Origin: Balneolaceae bacterium
Lineage (GTDB): Bacteria; Bacteroidota; Rhodothermia; Balneolales; Balneolaceae
Length of the DNA: 64,000 bases
Direction of reading: 5' to 3'
NCBI GenBank assembly: GCA_017640665.1
Contig: JAEPQE010000003.1
Span: forward strand, 535,033 to 599,032
Below are positions 9,041-18,465 of this stretch, one piece after another; position 1 is the first letter of the stretch, and each line of letters begins with the position of its first letter. A program made the translations under genes and the position numbers. The notes beneath the pieces are model-generated. The model was not told where the DNA came from. It did no database searches and saw only the letters and a list, made by a program, of their open reading frames with translations.

Positions 9041-9868
9041 ATGAAATATCCCATCCAGAAGAAATACAATAGCTTTAAACAAAAGAGAGAGAGGATTAAG
9101 GAAAGCAAGCCTCCGGTAAATAAGCGGATTGCAGTACCAAGTTTCTTTACTCTGATGAATCTCTTTTCCGGTTTTTTGGCGATTATTTCTATTTCTGAAG
9201 GGGATTTATTCCGTGGAGCCTGGCTGATTATGGCGGCAGGGATGTTCGATGTATTCGATGGACTAATGGCTCGGTTAGCGAATGCCGACAGCGACTTTGG
9301 AATTGAACTGGATTCGCTGAGCGATATGGTGTCTTTTGGGGTTGCTCCCGGTTTTTTAATTTATACATTTACCCTCCATGAATATGGCTTGTTGGGAGTA
9401 TTGGTAAGTGCTGTCCCTCCGCTTTGCGGAGCAGTTCGTTTAGCTCGTTTTAATGTAAATGCAAGGCTTCAACCTTCAGCCGGTTATTTCACCGGACTTC
9501 CGATTCCCTCGGTAGCAATTATACTGGTCGCTTTTTTCCTGACTTTCAGAGACGATTTATATCTCTTCGATTTCTTCAAGAATGGTGTGAATAGCATACT
9601 GATACCAGTTGTTGTGATTGTTTCTTTTCTGATGGTTAGCACCATTCAGTTTGAAAAAATTCCTCGTTTTGATAAGGAATCGATTAAGAATAAAAAGTGG
9701 TCATTCTTACTCTTTGTTATCTATCTGATTTTGATAGTTACGTTCCAGGAGTATGGTTTGATGGCTGTAATCCTGATTTACATATCGAGAGCAGTAGTAA
9801 CTGCAGCATTCAAGTTTTTCAGTTCGGAGTACACCGGTGAAGATGAACCCTTTCAGGACTACAGCTAA
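9041..9868 (+). CDS. pssA: CDP-diacylglycerol-serine O-phosphatidyltransferase
   Basis: A 275-residue membrane enzyme with about seven hydrophobic segments. The CDP-alcohol phosphotransferase motif is complete: DGLMARLANADSDFGIELDS then LSDMV (DG-x2-AR-x8-G-x3-D-x3-D). It makes phosphatidylserine for the Psd encoded just upstream. The gene ends convergently on the glycosyltransferase gene, and the two stop codons share bases 9866-9867, leaving no room for a terminator between the transcripts. Confidence 0.93.
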   Translation: MKYPIQKKYNSFKQKRERIKESKPPVNKRIAVPSFFTLMNLFSGFLAIISISEGDLFRGAWLIMAAGMFDVFDGLMARLANADSDFGIELDSLSDMVSFGVAPGFLIYTFTLHEYGLLGVLVSAVPPLCGAVRLARFNVNARLQPSAGYFTGLPIPSVAIILVAFFLTFRDDLYLFDFFKNGVNSILIPVVVIVSFLMVSTIQFEKIPRFDKESIKNKKWSFLLFVIYLILIVTFQEYGLMAVILIYISRAVVTAAFKFFSSEYTGEDEPFQDYS

Positions 9869-10905
9869 AGCTTATTGTAGGCATCCAAGGTTCTTCTGCC
9901 AATCTCACCCCAGCTGTAATGATTAAGGATATGATTCTTTAAGTCCTGGCTTTTCTTTTTCCTCAGAGACAAGTTTACAGCCTTTACAATAGAATCGTTT
10001 GATTGAGGATTCAGGTATTCCACCCAATCTTTAAAATAATCTCTGGTTCCACCTTTTTCTGTGATTGCAATGTTAGCCCCGGCAAGCGCAGCTTCCATGG
10101 CAGCAATTCCGGGTGTTTCGTATTTGGAGGGAAGAACGAACGTATGGCAGGCGGCATAAGCCGAAGATAATAGCTCAGAGTCGTGATCTATCGTATCAAT
10201 AAAAGTTATGTTTCCAGCTGTATTAGCTAGTTTTTTACATTGTTGACCATATTCATCGTCATATAAAGAGCCAATAATTACTATTGGAGCTTTTATCTTA
10301 GGAGCAACTTCAAGAAGTTTTATAACGTTTTTTCTTGGAGCTCCGGCCTGACCTACAAAAAGAACAAAATCTTTAAACCCATATTTTTTAATGAAAGAAT
10401 CAGTGGTTGAGTTTTTAAAACGTGTTTCTACTCCGTTTGGAACTACCAGAATTTTCGAAGAATTGATTTCGAATCCTTTTTCGATTAGTTCAGCTTCGGC
10501 TGGAGTATTTGGAAGAACCAGATCGGCAATTTGGCAGGCTTCTGCTTTGATTCCAAAATCAGAGCGAATTCCTGACCCTACTTTCGAAAGCATTTTCTCA
10601 GCTTTCAAGCTGGAAGCGATGGTTGTGGCAGACCGGTTCGAAAAGAAAACAGGGGAGAGCACAGTTTTTATTCCCAATTCAGAACAGCGTCTTAAAATCC
10701 CAAGAGTATCAGGCCCGGCAACGAATACATGAGTGATATCAACTTCTATTCCTTCCTGCCATGGAGACACGAAATCAACCTCAACATTTAGCTTTCCAAG
10801 TGCTTCTGCGGTTTGAAGAGCTTGTGTCCGAACTCCGCCATTTACGGCGGCTATTCCTAATGGTGCTACAAATCCAACTTTCATAATTTTATTCTGTTCT
10901 TCCAA
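9865..10905 (-). CDS. Glycosyltransferase, GT4-like
   Basis: A 346-residue GT-B protein. The N-terminal domain starts MKVGFVAPLGIAAVNGGVRT-like, with the acceptor-side glycine loop. The C-terminal donor domain has KILVVPNGVE, VLFVGQAGAPRKNV and LPSKYETPGIAAMEAALAG, the E-x7-E-type signature of family 4 enzymes. It is probably cytoplasmic and acts on a lipid-linked glycan. It is the last gene of the eight-gene minus-strand operon, and its start overlaps the deacetylase gene by 25 bases. Confidence 0.82.
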   Translation of the reverse strand: MEEQNKIMKVGFVAPLGIAAVNGGVRTQALQTAEALGKLNVEVDFVSPWQEGIEVDITHVFVAGPDTLGILRRCSELGIKTVLSPVFFSNRSATTIASSLKAEKMLSKVGSGIRSDFGIKAEACQIADLVLPNTPAEAELIEKGFEINSSKILVVPNGVETRFKNSTTDSFIKKYGFKDFVLFVGQAGAPRKNVIKLLEVAPKIKAPIVIIGSLYDDEYGQQCKKLANTAGNITFIDTIDHDSELLSSAYAACHTFVLPSKYETPGIAAMEAALAGANIAITEKGGTRDYFKDWVEYLNPQSNDSIVKAVNLSLRKKKSQDLKNHILNHYSWGEIGRRTLDAYNKL

Positions 10906-12425
10906 TCCAGCAAGGATGTTTTAATGAGTTGAAACTTATCACCTTTAAGCTCTTCAATTTCTGATTCAGACAACTTCTTAGTTTGGGTATGATACTTAAA
11001 TTCACCTGAACTTTTAACCTCATTATCTCCATTTGCTTGTACCAACTCGAAAGAGGTATGGGAACTTGAAACCTGAAGGAGAAGATTCCCCAACTCACCC
11101 GAAAAACTTAAGGCGTTATTTTCGGTATCTATAGACACTGAGTATTGAGTGTATAGCCTCTTTTTCCAAAATGAAGCATATTCATTTAAACTAAGTTTGG
11201 TCAATTTCAGGTCGTTAACTTTAGAAAAAATATCATTCCAGATCTCAGTGCCTGGTTGTAGCGGATGATGATAAAATACTACATTTTCGTACCGGTTTAG
11301 TTTTCCCTCTAAAACTTTTGCAAAGTACTCTTTCATTTCCTGAAACGAAGCATTCTTTCGGTTCAGACTTCCAGTACAAATTGGGTGAATCGGTATCTGA
11401 AGAGTATTCGACCCTGCATTATTATGAATAGGATAAAAGGGTATTCCATCATAGCCAACAGTAAACTCAGAGCTGTATTTAAAGTTAAACTTCTGGAGAA
11501 CCTCGGCCAGAGTTTTATTCCAGATTCCATATGGAACGCAGAATCCTTCGGGAGAAAAGCCAACGTCTTTAAGTAGCTGAAGTCCTTTTTCGATGTTATT
11601 GAAAACCTGCTCATAGGAGGTAGAAGTTCCATGTTCGTATCCATGAAGCGCAATTTCCTGTCCTTCAAATTCATGAAATAAGTTAAGCCAGTCTTCATGA
11701 GCCTGAACGTGTAGAAACCAGGTCATCGGAACTTGATTGGTTTTACCGATTTTGTGCAGACTCTTAACGGATTCCTTATCCCCAAAATCACTATCGATCC
11801 GAAAAGCAAATACAGGATGTTCTTTTGGTGAAGTCCATTTATTCACAAAAGGAAGTCCTTGTTGAAAGTGAAGCTCTTTAAGCAAGGAAGTAATTAAATC
11901 GACTAACTCTTTTTTTGATACTCTACTTACTAACTCATCCGGGTGTTTTTTCTTTTTGAAGAAGAACCGTTTTCGGTTGTATTCATTATTAGCAATCAGC
12001 TCATCCGGATTGATCCCAAAATTACAAACAATGCCATCTTCGATCTTTTCAAAATCAATGAGTCCATCAAAATTAGTTTGTCCGTTGTACAAATGTGCTT
12101 CGGAATAAACATCCAGGAATGAAATGTGATCCAGAAAGGGAATATTCCCATTATTTATTAAGCTTTTAATCTTTTTGGTAACTGTAAATCGGGCGTGAGA
12201 GAACGTATCGCCACTTGGAGTTTCAAAAATGGATCCTCCTGCATCATTAAATTCATGTAACTGATGTTCAACTTCTTCTGAAACAGGTTTATTAATAATG
12301 ATTACAGAATAGGAAGTGAATAAATCACCAAATGATTCTACTTCCTCATACCAAACCCCAATTTGATCGAGAATAGATTTCCAACCCGGAGTAAGTTCAA
12401 GTATTCCGATACAAAGATGCCTCAT
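10881..12425 (-). CDS. Polysaccharide deacetylase-like (NodB-fold) protein with extra domains
   Basis: A 514-residue protein. Residues about 205-400 form a NodB-like domain with the metal motifs FRIDSDFGDKE (Asp pair), ALHGYEHGTS (His pair) and CVPYGIWN, ending with YHHPLQPG. The ~200-residue N-terminus and ~100-residue C-terminus are not recognised; the C-terminus looks beta-rich. No signal peptide is visible, so it may act on a cytoplasmic or lipid-linked glycan. Its neighbours are two glycosyltransferases and a flippase; the start overlaps the flippase stop by 4 bases. Confidence 0.72.
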   Translation of the reverse strand: MRHLCIGILELTPGWKSILDQIGVWYEEVESFGDLFTSYSVIIINKPVSEEVEHQLHEFNDAGGSIFETPSGDTFSHARFTVTKKIKSLINNGNIPFLDHISFLDVYSEAHLYNGQTNFDGLIDFEKIEDGIVCNFGINPDELIANNEYNRKRFFFKKKKHPDELVSRVSKKELVDLITSLLKELHFQQGLPFVNKWTSPKEHPVFAFRIDSDFGDKESVKSLHKIGKTNQVPMTWFLHVQAHEDWLNLFHEFEGQEIALHGYEHGTSTSYEQVFNNIEKGLQLLKDVGFSPEGFCVPYGIWNKTLAEVLQKFNFKYSSEFTVGYDGIPFYPIHNNAGSNTLQIPIHPICTGSLNRKNASFQEMKEYFAKVLEGKLNRYENVVFYHHPLQPGTEIWNDIFSKVNDLKLTKLSLNEYASFWKKRLYTQYSVSIDTENNALSFSGELGNLLLQVSSSHTSFELVQANGDNEVKSSGEFKYHTQTKKLSESEIEELKGDKFQLIKTSLLDWKNRIKL

Positions 12426-13825
12426 GATTTCAGTTTTTCTATTAACCAGGAAAGGTCGTTGTTGTTGATGACTCGAAATATGAGAAGCAGAGGAACTAGT
12501 ATGATAGAAAAACCAAAGGCTTCTAATATGGGATAGAATTCTAAATTTGTTGATAAATAATAAAGTCCTGCTGCAATCAAAATAGTTGTAGTTGTCTTCC
12601 CGAGAATGTTAAGTGATACGTGTTTTCTGAACCAGAATAAAGCAAAACCGGTAAATACTAGTTCAGAAACAGCTACTGAAACTGCTACCAAATAAAGGTC
12701 TCCAGTTGTTGAAGCCAAAACCATTATTGCTGCAGAAATAATGCCGGCAAATAATGATGAATTAAAATATTCCCGGTCTTTACCGATGGCCAAAAGTCCG
12801 GTAGAGAATAAGCTGTTCAGGAAGGTGAAAAATAAGAAGACGGTTAGAATCGAAAGAACAGGAGCACTGAGGACATACTCGTTCCCGTAAATCCACTGAA
12901 TGAGAAGAGGAGAAGAAATGGCGATGCCTAATGCTAGTATACTTCCAATTAAAAGTAATAGGCGGGAGACTATTTGAACATTTGATTTGGCCATAGAAAC
13001 ATTTTCAATCCACTGAGAAGCTAAATTTGGTAGCAACAGATGTACAAATATTCGGTCAATCAGCATGGCAATAAAAATTATCCGAATGGCAGCACCATAA
13101 ATTCCCGCGTCTTTTGCAGAAAGTAAAAAGCCGATCAACAATGGGGGAAGCAGCTGAAGCATTCGCTTGAAAAACTCTCCGCTCCCTAATGTTAATGCGG
13201 ATTGAAATAGATCCTTAATTACTGCCCAACCACGGGCAGGAAGCTCAAAAGGGTTTTCTTTAAATGAATAAATCCCCAGTACAAATGCAGAAAAACTGAT
13301 TCCTATGGCATAGGCCACAGGAATCATGGAAAGGTCTTCTTTGGAATGAACAAAAAATAAAACCAGAACTAAATAAAGGCTGCTGTGAGCAATTTTCGAA
13401 AAGGCTACTTTGCCAAAATATTGTTTTCCGTTGTAATACCATTCCATCAAAAGGGCATAAGGGATCAATGAATACATAAATCCCTGGATAATTTCTTTTT
13501 GTTCTATAGGGATTTCAAAAGTTGGAACAATTAAAAAACTGAGACCGAATACGAAAATCCCCAGTATAATTTTAAGAAGGAAAATCTCTTTAGCTCTGAA
13601 AATTCTTTTTAAAGGTTCTTTAGCAATTTCCCGAGCTCCGATATTTAACAACCCGAGATCAGAAACCCATATCGCATATCCCAGAAAGGAGAGTCCAATT
13701 GTTAACATACCAAAGGCTTCACTCCCTAAGGTTCGGGCAAGATAGATGGTTGTAATAAATCCAATCCCACGCCCGAAAATATCTCCAAAAGCAATTCTGG
13801 CTATTTTTTGTGTGAGCTTACCCAT
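12422..13825 (-). CDS. Polysaccharide biosynthesis flippase (Wzx/MATE-like)
   Basis: A 467-residue protein with 12-14 hydrophobic helices. The N-terminus (ARIAFGDIFGRGIGFITTIY then LARTLGSEAFGMLTIGLSFL) is typical of the polysaccharide-transporter family that flips lipid-linked oligosaccharides across the inner membrane. It lies between two glycosyltransferase genes with overlaps at both ends (8 bases upstream, 4 downstream). The cargo is unknown. Confidence 0.85.
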   Translation of the reverse strand: MGKLTQKIARIAFGDIFGRGIGFITTIYLARTLGSEAFGMLTIGLSFLGYAIWVSDLGLLNIGAREIAKEPLKRIFRAKEIFLLKIILGIFVFGLSFLIVPTFEIPIEQKEIIQGFMYSLIPYALLMEWYYNGKQYFGKVAFSKIAHSSLYLVLVLFFVHSKEDLSMIPVAYAIGISFSAFVLGIYSFKENPFELPARGWAVIKDLFQSALTLGSGEFFKRMLQLLPPLLIGFLLSAKDAGIYGAAIRIIFIAMLIDRIFVHLLLPNLASQWIENVSMAKSNVQIVSRLLLLIGSILALGIAISSPLLIQWIYGNEYVLSAPVLSILTVFLFFTFLNSLFSTGLLAIGKDREYFNSSLFAGIISAAIMVLASTTGDLYLVAVSVAVSELVFTGFALFWFRKHVSLNILGKTTTTILIAAGLYYLSTNLEFYPILEAFGFSIILVPLLLIFRVINNNDLSWLIEKLKS

Positions 13826-14837
13826 TAACTTTTCGTTCCAATTCCAGTTTTATAAAGTTCAGCATTTCATTTCTGGTTTCAAAAAGAGAGACATTAGTAT
13901 GGTTTTTGAGCTCCATGAGATCACCCTTATTTGGAGCGATAATTCTTTTTTGATAAGAAAGAGCCATCTGAGCTGCACCCGATGACAGAATCTCATTATA
14001 GTTGAATATGCATATATCCACAGAATTTAAAAGCAGCGAATAGTGTTCTTCGGGAATAAAAGAGGGTATATAAAGCACTCTCGAATCATCAATGGTTTTT
14101 TGCACAATGAATCTGTGAAGGGATTCCTGCCCTTTTTTTACATACCCGGCGATTATCAAAGTGAAATCATTGCTCTGAGATAGGAATATTTCGATAACTT
14201 CCCTGATGCCTTTGTACTCACTAAGCCCTCCGAATACAAGGAAAACAGGTGGGGTGAGGTCTGTTCTTCCATCTCCATAAAACGATAGGAACTCTACACG
14301 TTCAGCCTTCTGAGGCTTTATATCAGCTGGAAACTCCGGATGCTTAAAAACAAATATTTTATTGGGCGCTACATCATAAAATTTGCTAACCAGGTGAACG
14401 GAATTTTCTGAATGAACATGAATCAGGGAAGACCTTTTTGCCATCCATTTATGAATTTTCAGATGCAGGTTAGGAAGTTTTTGATTATGGGGCTTAAGAT
14501 TGTGCACAGTCCAAACAACGGACCCTCCAAATAAACTATAAAGCACGATACAAAGAAGTTTGTAGGGCATTCCAAGAAGCGATTTGATGTCCTGAAATTC
14601 AAGCCAGTGATAATGGAGTATTGTATTTTTCGAAAAGAGTGATTTTAATACAAACTGAAAGTGAGCAAATACACTGATGCTTTCTATGGTGATATCGGGA
14701 TCATCAATGATATCCTTGTAAAGGAGAAAAAGGTAATCGGTTTTTGGAAAAGAATATCTTATTAAAGGGACTACAAACACAGTTTCAACGTGTTCGCTTA
14801 CCTTCGAATAAAGCTCCTTAAGAGATGAAACCTCCAT
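13818..14837 (-). CDS. Glycosyltransferase, GT-B fold
   Basis: A 339-residue protein. The middle shows HYHWLEFQDI and VVWTVHNLKPHNQ, as in GT4-like enzymes acting on surface glycans. The donor domain has FLVFGGLSEYKGIREVIEIF (the G-G-L-x2-YKG loop) and SSGAAQMALSYQKRIIAPNKG near the end. No signal peptide is present. It lies 15 bases after the barrel gene and overlaps the flippase gene, so it belongs to the same operon. The substrate is unknown. Confidence 0.78.
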   Translation of the reverse strand: MEVSSLKELYSKVSEHVETVFVVPLIRYSFPKTDYLFLLYKDIIDDPDITIESISVFAHFQFVLKSLFSKNTILHYHWLEFQDIKSLLGMPYKLLCIVLYSLFGGSVVWTVHNLKPHNQKLPNLHLKIHKWMAKRSSLIHVHSENSVHLVSKFYDVAPNKIFVFKHPEFPADIKPQKAERVEFLSFYGDGRTDLTPPVFLVFGGLSEYKGIREVIEIFLSQSNDFTLIIAGYVKKGQESLHRFIVQKTIDDSRVLYIPSFIPEEHYSLLLNSVDICIFNYNEILSSGAAQMALSYQKRIIAPNKGDLMELKNHTNVSLFETRNEMLNFIKLELERKVNG

Positions 14838-14852
14838 AAAAAGATGTGTTCC

Positions 14853-15794
14853 CTACAATTGATATTGAATACCAATTGAATGTACAGTTCCAAAACCTGT
14901 ATTAAAAGGAATAAGTGCGTAGTTAAACGTTACTTTTTCGGTAATAAAGCCAGCACCAAAAGAAACCGGACGTGTATTATCTCCGGTTTTATATCCGCTG
15001 TTAACTTGTACCACATCAGCTATGATCAAAGAAACGCCGAGGTTCATATAGTTTTCATCAGGATTGTAATCTGTGTAGGAGTTGGATTCAGAGTTATCAA
15101 CAGGAATTACATAATCAGCCATGAGTGTAACCAAGATTGGTAGGTCGGGGCTCTTAAAATGAACGAGTTCCATAACATCGGCAGCGATTCCAATATTGAA
15201 ACTCGCAGGTAATTCAGTGGGAACCTGATTAAGTTTTTCCATTTCTCCAAGATTAAGCAGAGAAGTCCCCAAACGGACCCGGTTGTTAAAAAAAGAGCTT
15301 GCCAGGCCTAAACTAAGTGCATACCCATTTGCTCGGTACGGAAATATCTCCTCATTTAAATAATGACCAGAGATACCTGCTGAGAAGTAACTAAAGTCAT
15401 AAGCGTAAGCTCCAGATAAAGACACATACTGAATAGAAAAATCTCCGTTTGATTCCCCGGGTGCGTCGCGTTGTTCTAACCCGGAAACCCCACTGGTGTA
15501 AATTGAGAAAGCTAAGGCGCGATTATTCTTTCTGAGGTTAATACCTCCGAAAAGATTATTTGAATCCGAAATCCAGTTTGTATAGCCAAGGCTTATGCTC
15601 GAATTCGTACTCATTGCTAATAAAGCAGGGTTTGAATACAGAGAAGGCGCACCATTAGGCGTTGCTACCGAAGTTTCAGATCGCGCTAGCTCAGAGGCTG
15701 TAGCACCAATTTCTAAAAGCTTTAATCCACTTTGCTGTGCACAAAGTAAGCCGGGGGAAATCAAGGTGAAAAGAAAAAAGATAGTTTTTTTCAT
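14853..15794 (-). CDS. PorV/PorQ-family outer-membrane protein
   Basis: A 313-residue protein with a signal peptide (MKKTIFFLFTLISPGLLCAQ). The mature start SGLKLLEIGATASELARSET followed by ASLYSNPALLA-like residues (PSLYSNPALLAMSTNS) is the PorV/PorQ family hallmark. The rest is a series of amphipathic strands ending in an aromatic-rich final strand (VHSIGIQYQL). Family members are FadL-like barrels; PorV shuttles cargo of the type IX secretion system. It overlaps the upstream paralogous gene by 4 bases. Confidence 0.8.
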   Translation of the reverse strand: MKKTIFFLFTLISPGLLCAQQSGLKLLEIGATASELARSETSVATPNGAPSLYSNPALLAMSTNSSISLGYTNWISDSNNLFGGINLRKNNRALAFSIYTSGVSGLEQRDAPGESNGDFSIQYVSLSGAYAYDFSYFSAGISGHYLNEEIFPYRANGYALSLGLASSFFNNRVRLGTSLLNLGEMEKLNQVPTELPASFNIGIAADVMELVHFKSPDLPILVTLMADYVIPVDNSESNSYTDYNPDENYMNLGVSLIIADVVQVNSGYKTGDNTRPVSFGAGFITEKVTFNYALIPFNTGFGTVHSIGIQYQL

Positions 15795-16837
15795 AGATGT
15801 AAACGTAGTGCAAAAACGTGCATGTTTGCAACATTATATGGCTCGATCACAAACGCATAATCGATGGAGGGAGACAGAGCATCGAAGGGGAGGTTTACTG
15901 AAAAACCAGTACTAAATGAATCACTTTCACCATTTGTAGTATCTGTGATTTTATACCCTCCACGCAAAGTGAATCGTTCGTGTGCTTTCCAGGAGCCTCC
16001 AATCCTAAATATACCGGAGCTTGTAGAAATTTCATCAATCGACTCAAATACCTGTGTGTTAGATCCTGTATCAACGAAGATATCGTTTGATATTACTTCA
16101 GAAATATAGGACTGAAGCTCGAACTCTGTCGCTATGGTGAACTTGCTTCTTTCATACGCAAACGCCCACTTAAACCTGGTTGGGAAAGTATTAACAACAT
16201 TCCTGCTTTGTTCCAATCCATATAATTCATTCGAATTCCAGGTATAGTTTGCAAACATATCCTGTATAACAAATGCGAAATTTAAATCCCGGTTAACTTT
16301 ATATAGGAACCCTAAATCAACCCCAATAGCATTAGCCGGAGTGAGGTCTTCGTGGTAGTCAGCACGATTTAGTTTAAATGAGATTCCCGCATTAAACTTT
16401 GGGCTAAATTTAATGCCAAATGCAGCAAAAAGCTGATACTCTGAAATATCAAATTCTCCTAGAGGGTAGCCACTGAAGGAACGTTCATCAATGTCTGTCA
16501 CTCCTGTTCTGATAATTCCTACAGAAATACCGGCATTGGGAGGTAGTTTGAAATTAGCCCCTACGGTTTGAAAGATCCGGTCAAATGACATGGATGAAGC
16601 TGCCAGATCAAGCTGTTTAAAACCGATCTCTTCAGCTGAAAATGCTGGGTTATAATAAGGGTAGATGCCCTCTGAAGTAGTAGCGGTATATGCATTGGCC
16701 ATTGATATTGCTCGTGGACCAAAGCCAATCCGGGTTGAAGCTCCGGCAAAGCCTCCGTTTTGAGCAACAGCTAATTCATTAAAGCTTACCAACAAAATCA
16801 ACACTAAAAGCCAGTATTTAATAAGTCTGATCATCAA
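15791..16837 (-). CDS. PorV/PorQ-family outer-membrane protein (second copy)
   Basis: A 348-residue secreted protein; a signal peptide ending ELAVAQ is visible at residues 1-25. It has the family start FAGASTRIGFGPRAISMANA with YYNPAFSAEEIG, then beta strands and a final DYAFVIEPYNVANMHVFALR. It is only distantly similar to the downstream copy, so this is a family pair rather than a recent duplication. It overlaps both neighbours by 4 bases. A role in exporting the FlgD-tailed protein encoded upstream is inference from linkage. Confidence 0.8.
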   Translation of the reverse strand: MMIRLIKYWLLVLILLVSFNELAVAQNGGFAGASTRIGFGPRAISMANAYTATTSEGIYPYYNPAFSAEEIGFKQLDLAASSMSFDRIFQTVGANFKLPPNAGISVGIIRTGVTDIDERSFSGYPLGEFDISEYQLFAAFGIKFSPKFNAGISFKLNRADYHEDLTPANAIGVDLGFLYKVNRDLNFAFVIQDMFANYTWNSNELYGLEQSRNVVNTFPTRFKWAFAYERSKFTIATEFELQSYISEVISNDIFVDTGSNTQVFESIDEISTSSGIFRIGGSWKAHERFTLRGGYKITDTTNGESDSFSTGFSVNLPFDALSPSIDYAFVIEPYNVANMHVFALRLHL

Positions 16838-18462
16838 TCCACCAAAAGTATTTTGCCATTAACTGAACTTCCAGCTCCTTCAATCATATAGAAATAAGGA
16901 CCGTTTGCCACATTTCTTCCTTTTCCATCCACACCATCCCAAACCGCCTCGTGAGCTCCGGTCGAATTTGCTGAGTAAGAACCTAAATCCCGAACAAGAT
17001 TCATCCCAAAATCAAAAATTCGAATAGTCACTTCTCCCGGATTTTCAACTTCAAATCGAATGCGTACCAACTCATGCTGAGTAGGAGAGTACGGGTTCGG
17101 GTACGCATACGCTTTAACTGATTTAGCTTCAGGGTCGTATTGATTTCCACCGGAAAGCGGGAAGTTTACGCGAGTTATTTCCCAGGTATCACCTAAATCA
17201 TCACTTGAAATGATACCATCTGTGGTGCCAATCCATACCCGGTCATTGGTGGCAGTCACAGACTGAAACTCCGCCGTTTCTTTAATAAAGGTATTGGGAC
17301 TTTTGATTTGTGGCGATTTGCGCCAGCTGTTTCCATCATCAGAAGAAATAAATAACCCATTTTCTCCAGCCACGAATATGAAGCCGTCTTTGAAACCAAT
17401 TCCTAATATTTTTTCACCAATAAGATGCCGTTCGAAAGTTTGTCCTCCATCATTAGTAGCCACAACTCCAAAACGATCTAATCCATCTGCGATCCAGTTT
17501 GTCATCCAAATTTTCCCGGTGGTAGTATCTTCTTTAATTTCGATAATCCATTTTCCCAGTATTCCATCAGAAGATCCGTTTGTTCTGTAATTTCGCCAGA
17601 TTATGCTGTCCAAAGGAGCTGTAAGTGCATTTTCTGAAACATTAATACCCCCAGCACTGCCAAACCAAACTCGATTCTGAGAGTCGATATGGACTGCAAA
17701 TCCTAATAAATTATTATCTCCTCTTGGATCGAATCGGTTTATTACTCCGCTTCCTCCATTAAAACTAAATTGTGATGTCCACGAGTAGGTTTGGTCAGGA
17801 GAAAGAAGATCAACATTTGTTGGAGGGAGAATGACCCTACCCCAGGTTTCGCCAAAATCAGTACTCCTCAATAAACCAGATGCCCAGGAAGCAGAAAACA
17901 TAATATTTCCTTTTCTAGCTACATTATATGGTGGAGATTGCTCAGGTACTGTAATTCGAACTCTTGTATAAGTTTCGCCACCGTAGGTAAACTGCAGATC
18001 GCAAACAGGATTATAGTCCTCCAAACTATTTGGGTTATAATACTCAGATGAATTTGGGTCGCAAATCTCCTGGGGTTGATCATCTAAAGGGAAATCAATA
18101 AACCTCCAGGCTTCTGCTCCATCCGTTGAAATATAATAGCCATATCCAGCGGGTTGATTTCCGGCTAACGTCTCAGAGGTAAAGCCAAGTCCTGCAAATA
18201 CGGTGTCTTTGTTAACGGCTATGGAAAATGCTCTGCCCACTCCGCTGTCAATGCTATCCAGACCTGAAGGGGCAATCCAGTCGAGACTGTTCCCGATATT
18301 CATGGTGAGCGAAGGTCCTGTCCAAACGGTATCTCCATTGGCTACAATTGTAGATACTCCATTTTGTCGGATACTAAAGAAAGGGGATTCACTGGGTCCA
18401 ACTATTTGTGCCTGTGCTATGGGTAACGAAAAAAGAAAAAAGATGAATAAGGCTCTCTTCAT
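16834..18462 (-). CDS. Secreted BNR/sialidase-like repeat protein with FlgD-type C-terminal domain
   Basis: A 542-residue exoprotein with a signal peptide (residues 1-18, ending AQA). Several segments carry Asp-box-like BNR repeats (STDFGETWGRV, TNDGGQTFERH, SSDDGNSWRKS, SSDDLGDTWEI), the pattern of beta-propellers. The last ~90 residues (AYAYPNPYSPTQ ... VRIRFEVENPGEVTIRIFD ... GPYFYMIEGAG) form a FlgD-Ig-like domain that resembles a type IX secretion sorting tail. Cell-surface or secreted location is inferred. No catalytic sialidase residues were recognised. Confidence 0.8.
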   Translation of the reverse strand: MKRALFIFFLFSLPIAQAQIVGPSESPFFSIRQNGVSTIVANGDTVWTGPSLTMNIGNSLDWIAPSGLDSIDSGVGRAFSIAVNKDTVFAGLGFTSETLAGNQPAGYGYYISTDGAEAWRFIDFPLDDQPQEICDPNSSEYYNPNSLEDYNPVCDLQFTYGGETYTRVRITVPEQSPPYNVARKGNIMFSASWASGLLRSTDFGETWGRVILPPTNVDLLSPDQTYSWTSQFSFNGGSGVINRFDPRGDNNLLGFAVHIDSQNRVWFGSAGGINVSENALTAPLDSIIWRNYRTNGSSDGILGKWIIEIKEDTTTGKIWMTNWIADGLDRFGVVATNDGGQTFERHLIGEKILGIGFKDGFIFVAGENGLFISSDDGNSWRKSPQIKSPNTFIKETAEFQSVTATNDRVWIGTTDGIISSDDLGDTWEITRVNFPLSGGNQYDPEAKSVKAYAYPNPYSPTQHELVRIRFEVENPGEVTIRIFDFGMNLVRDLGSYSANSTGAHEAVWDGVDGKGRNVANGPYFYMIEGAGSSVNGKILLVD

Positions 18463-18465
18463 GGA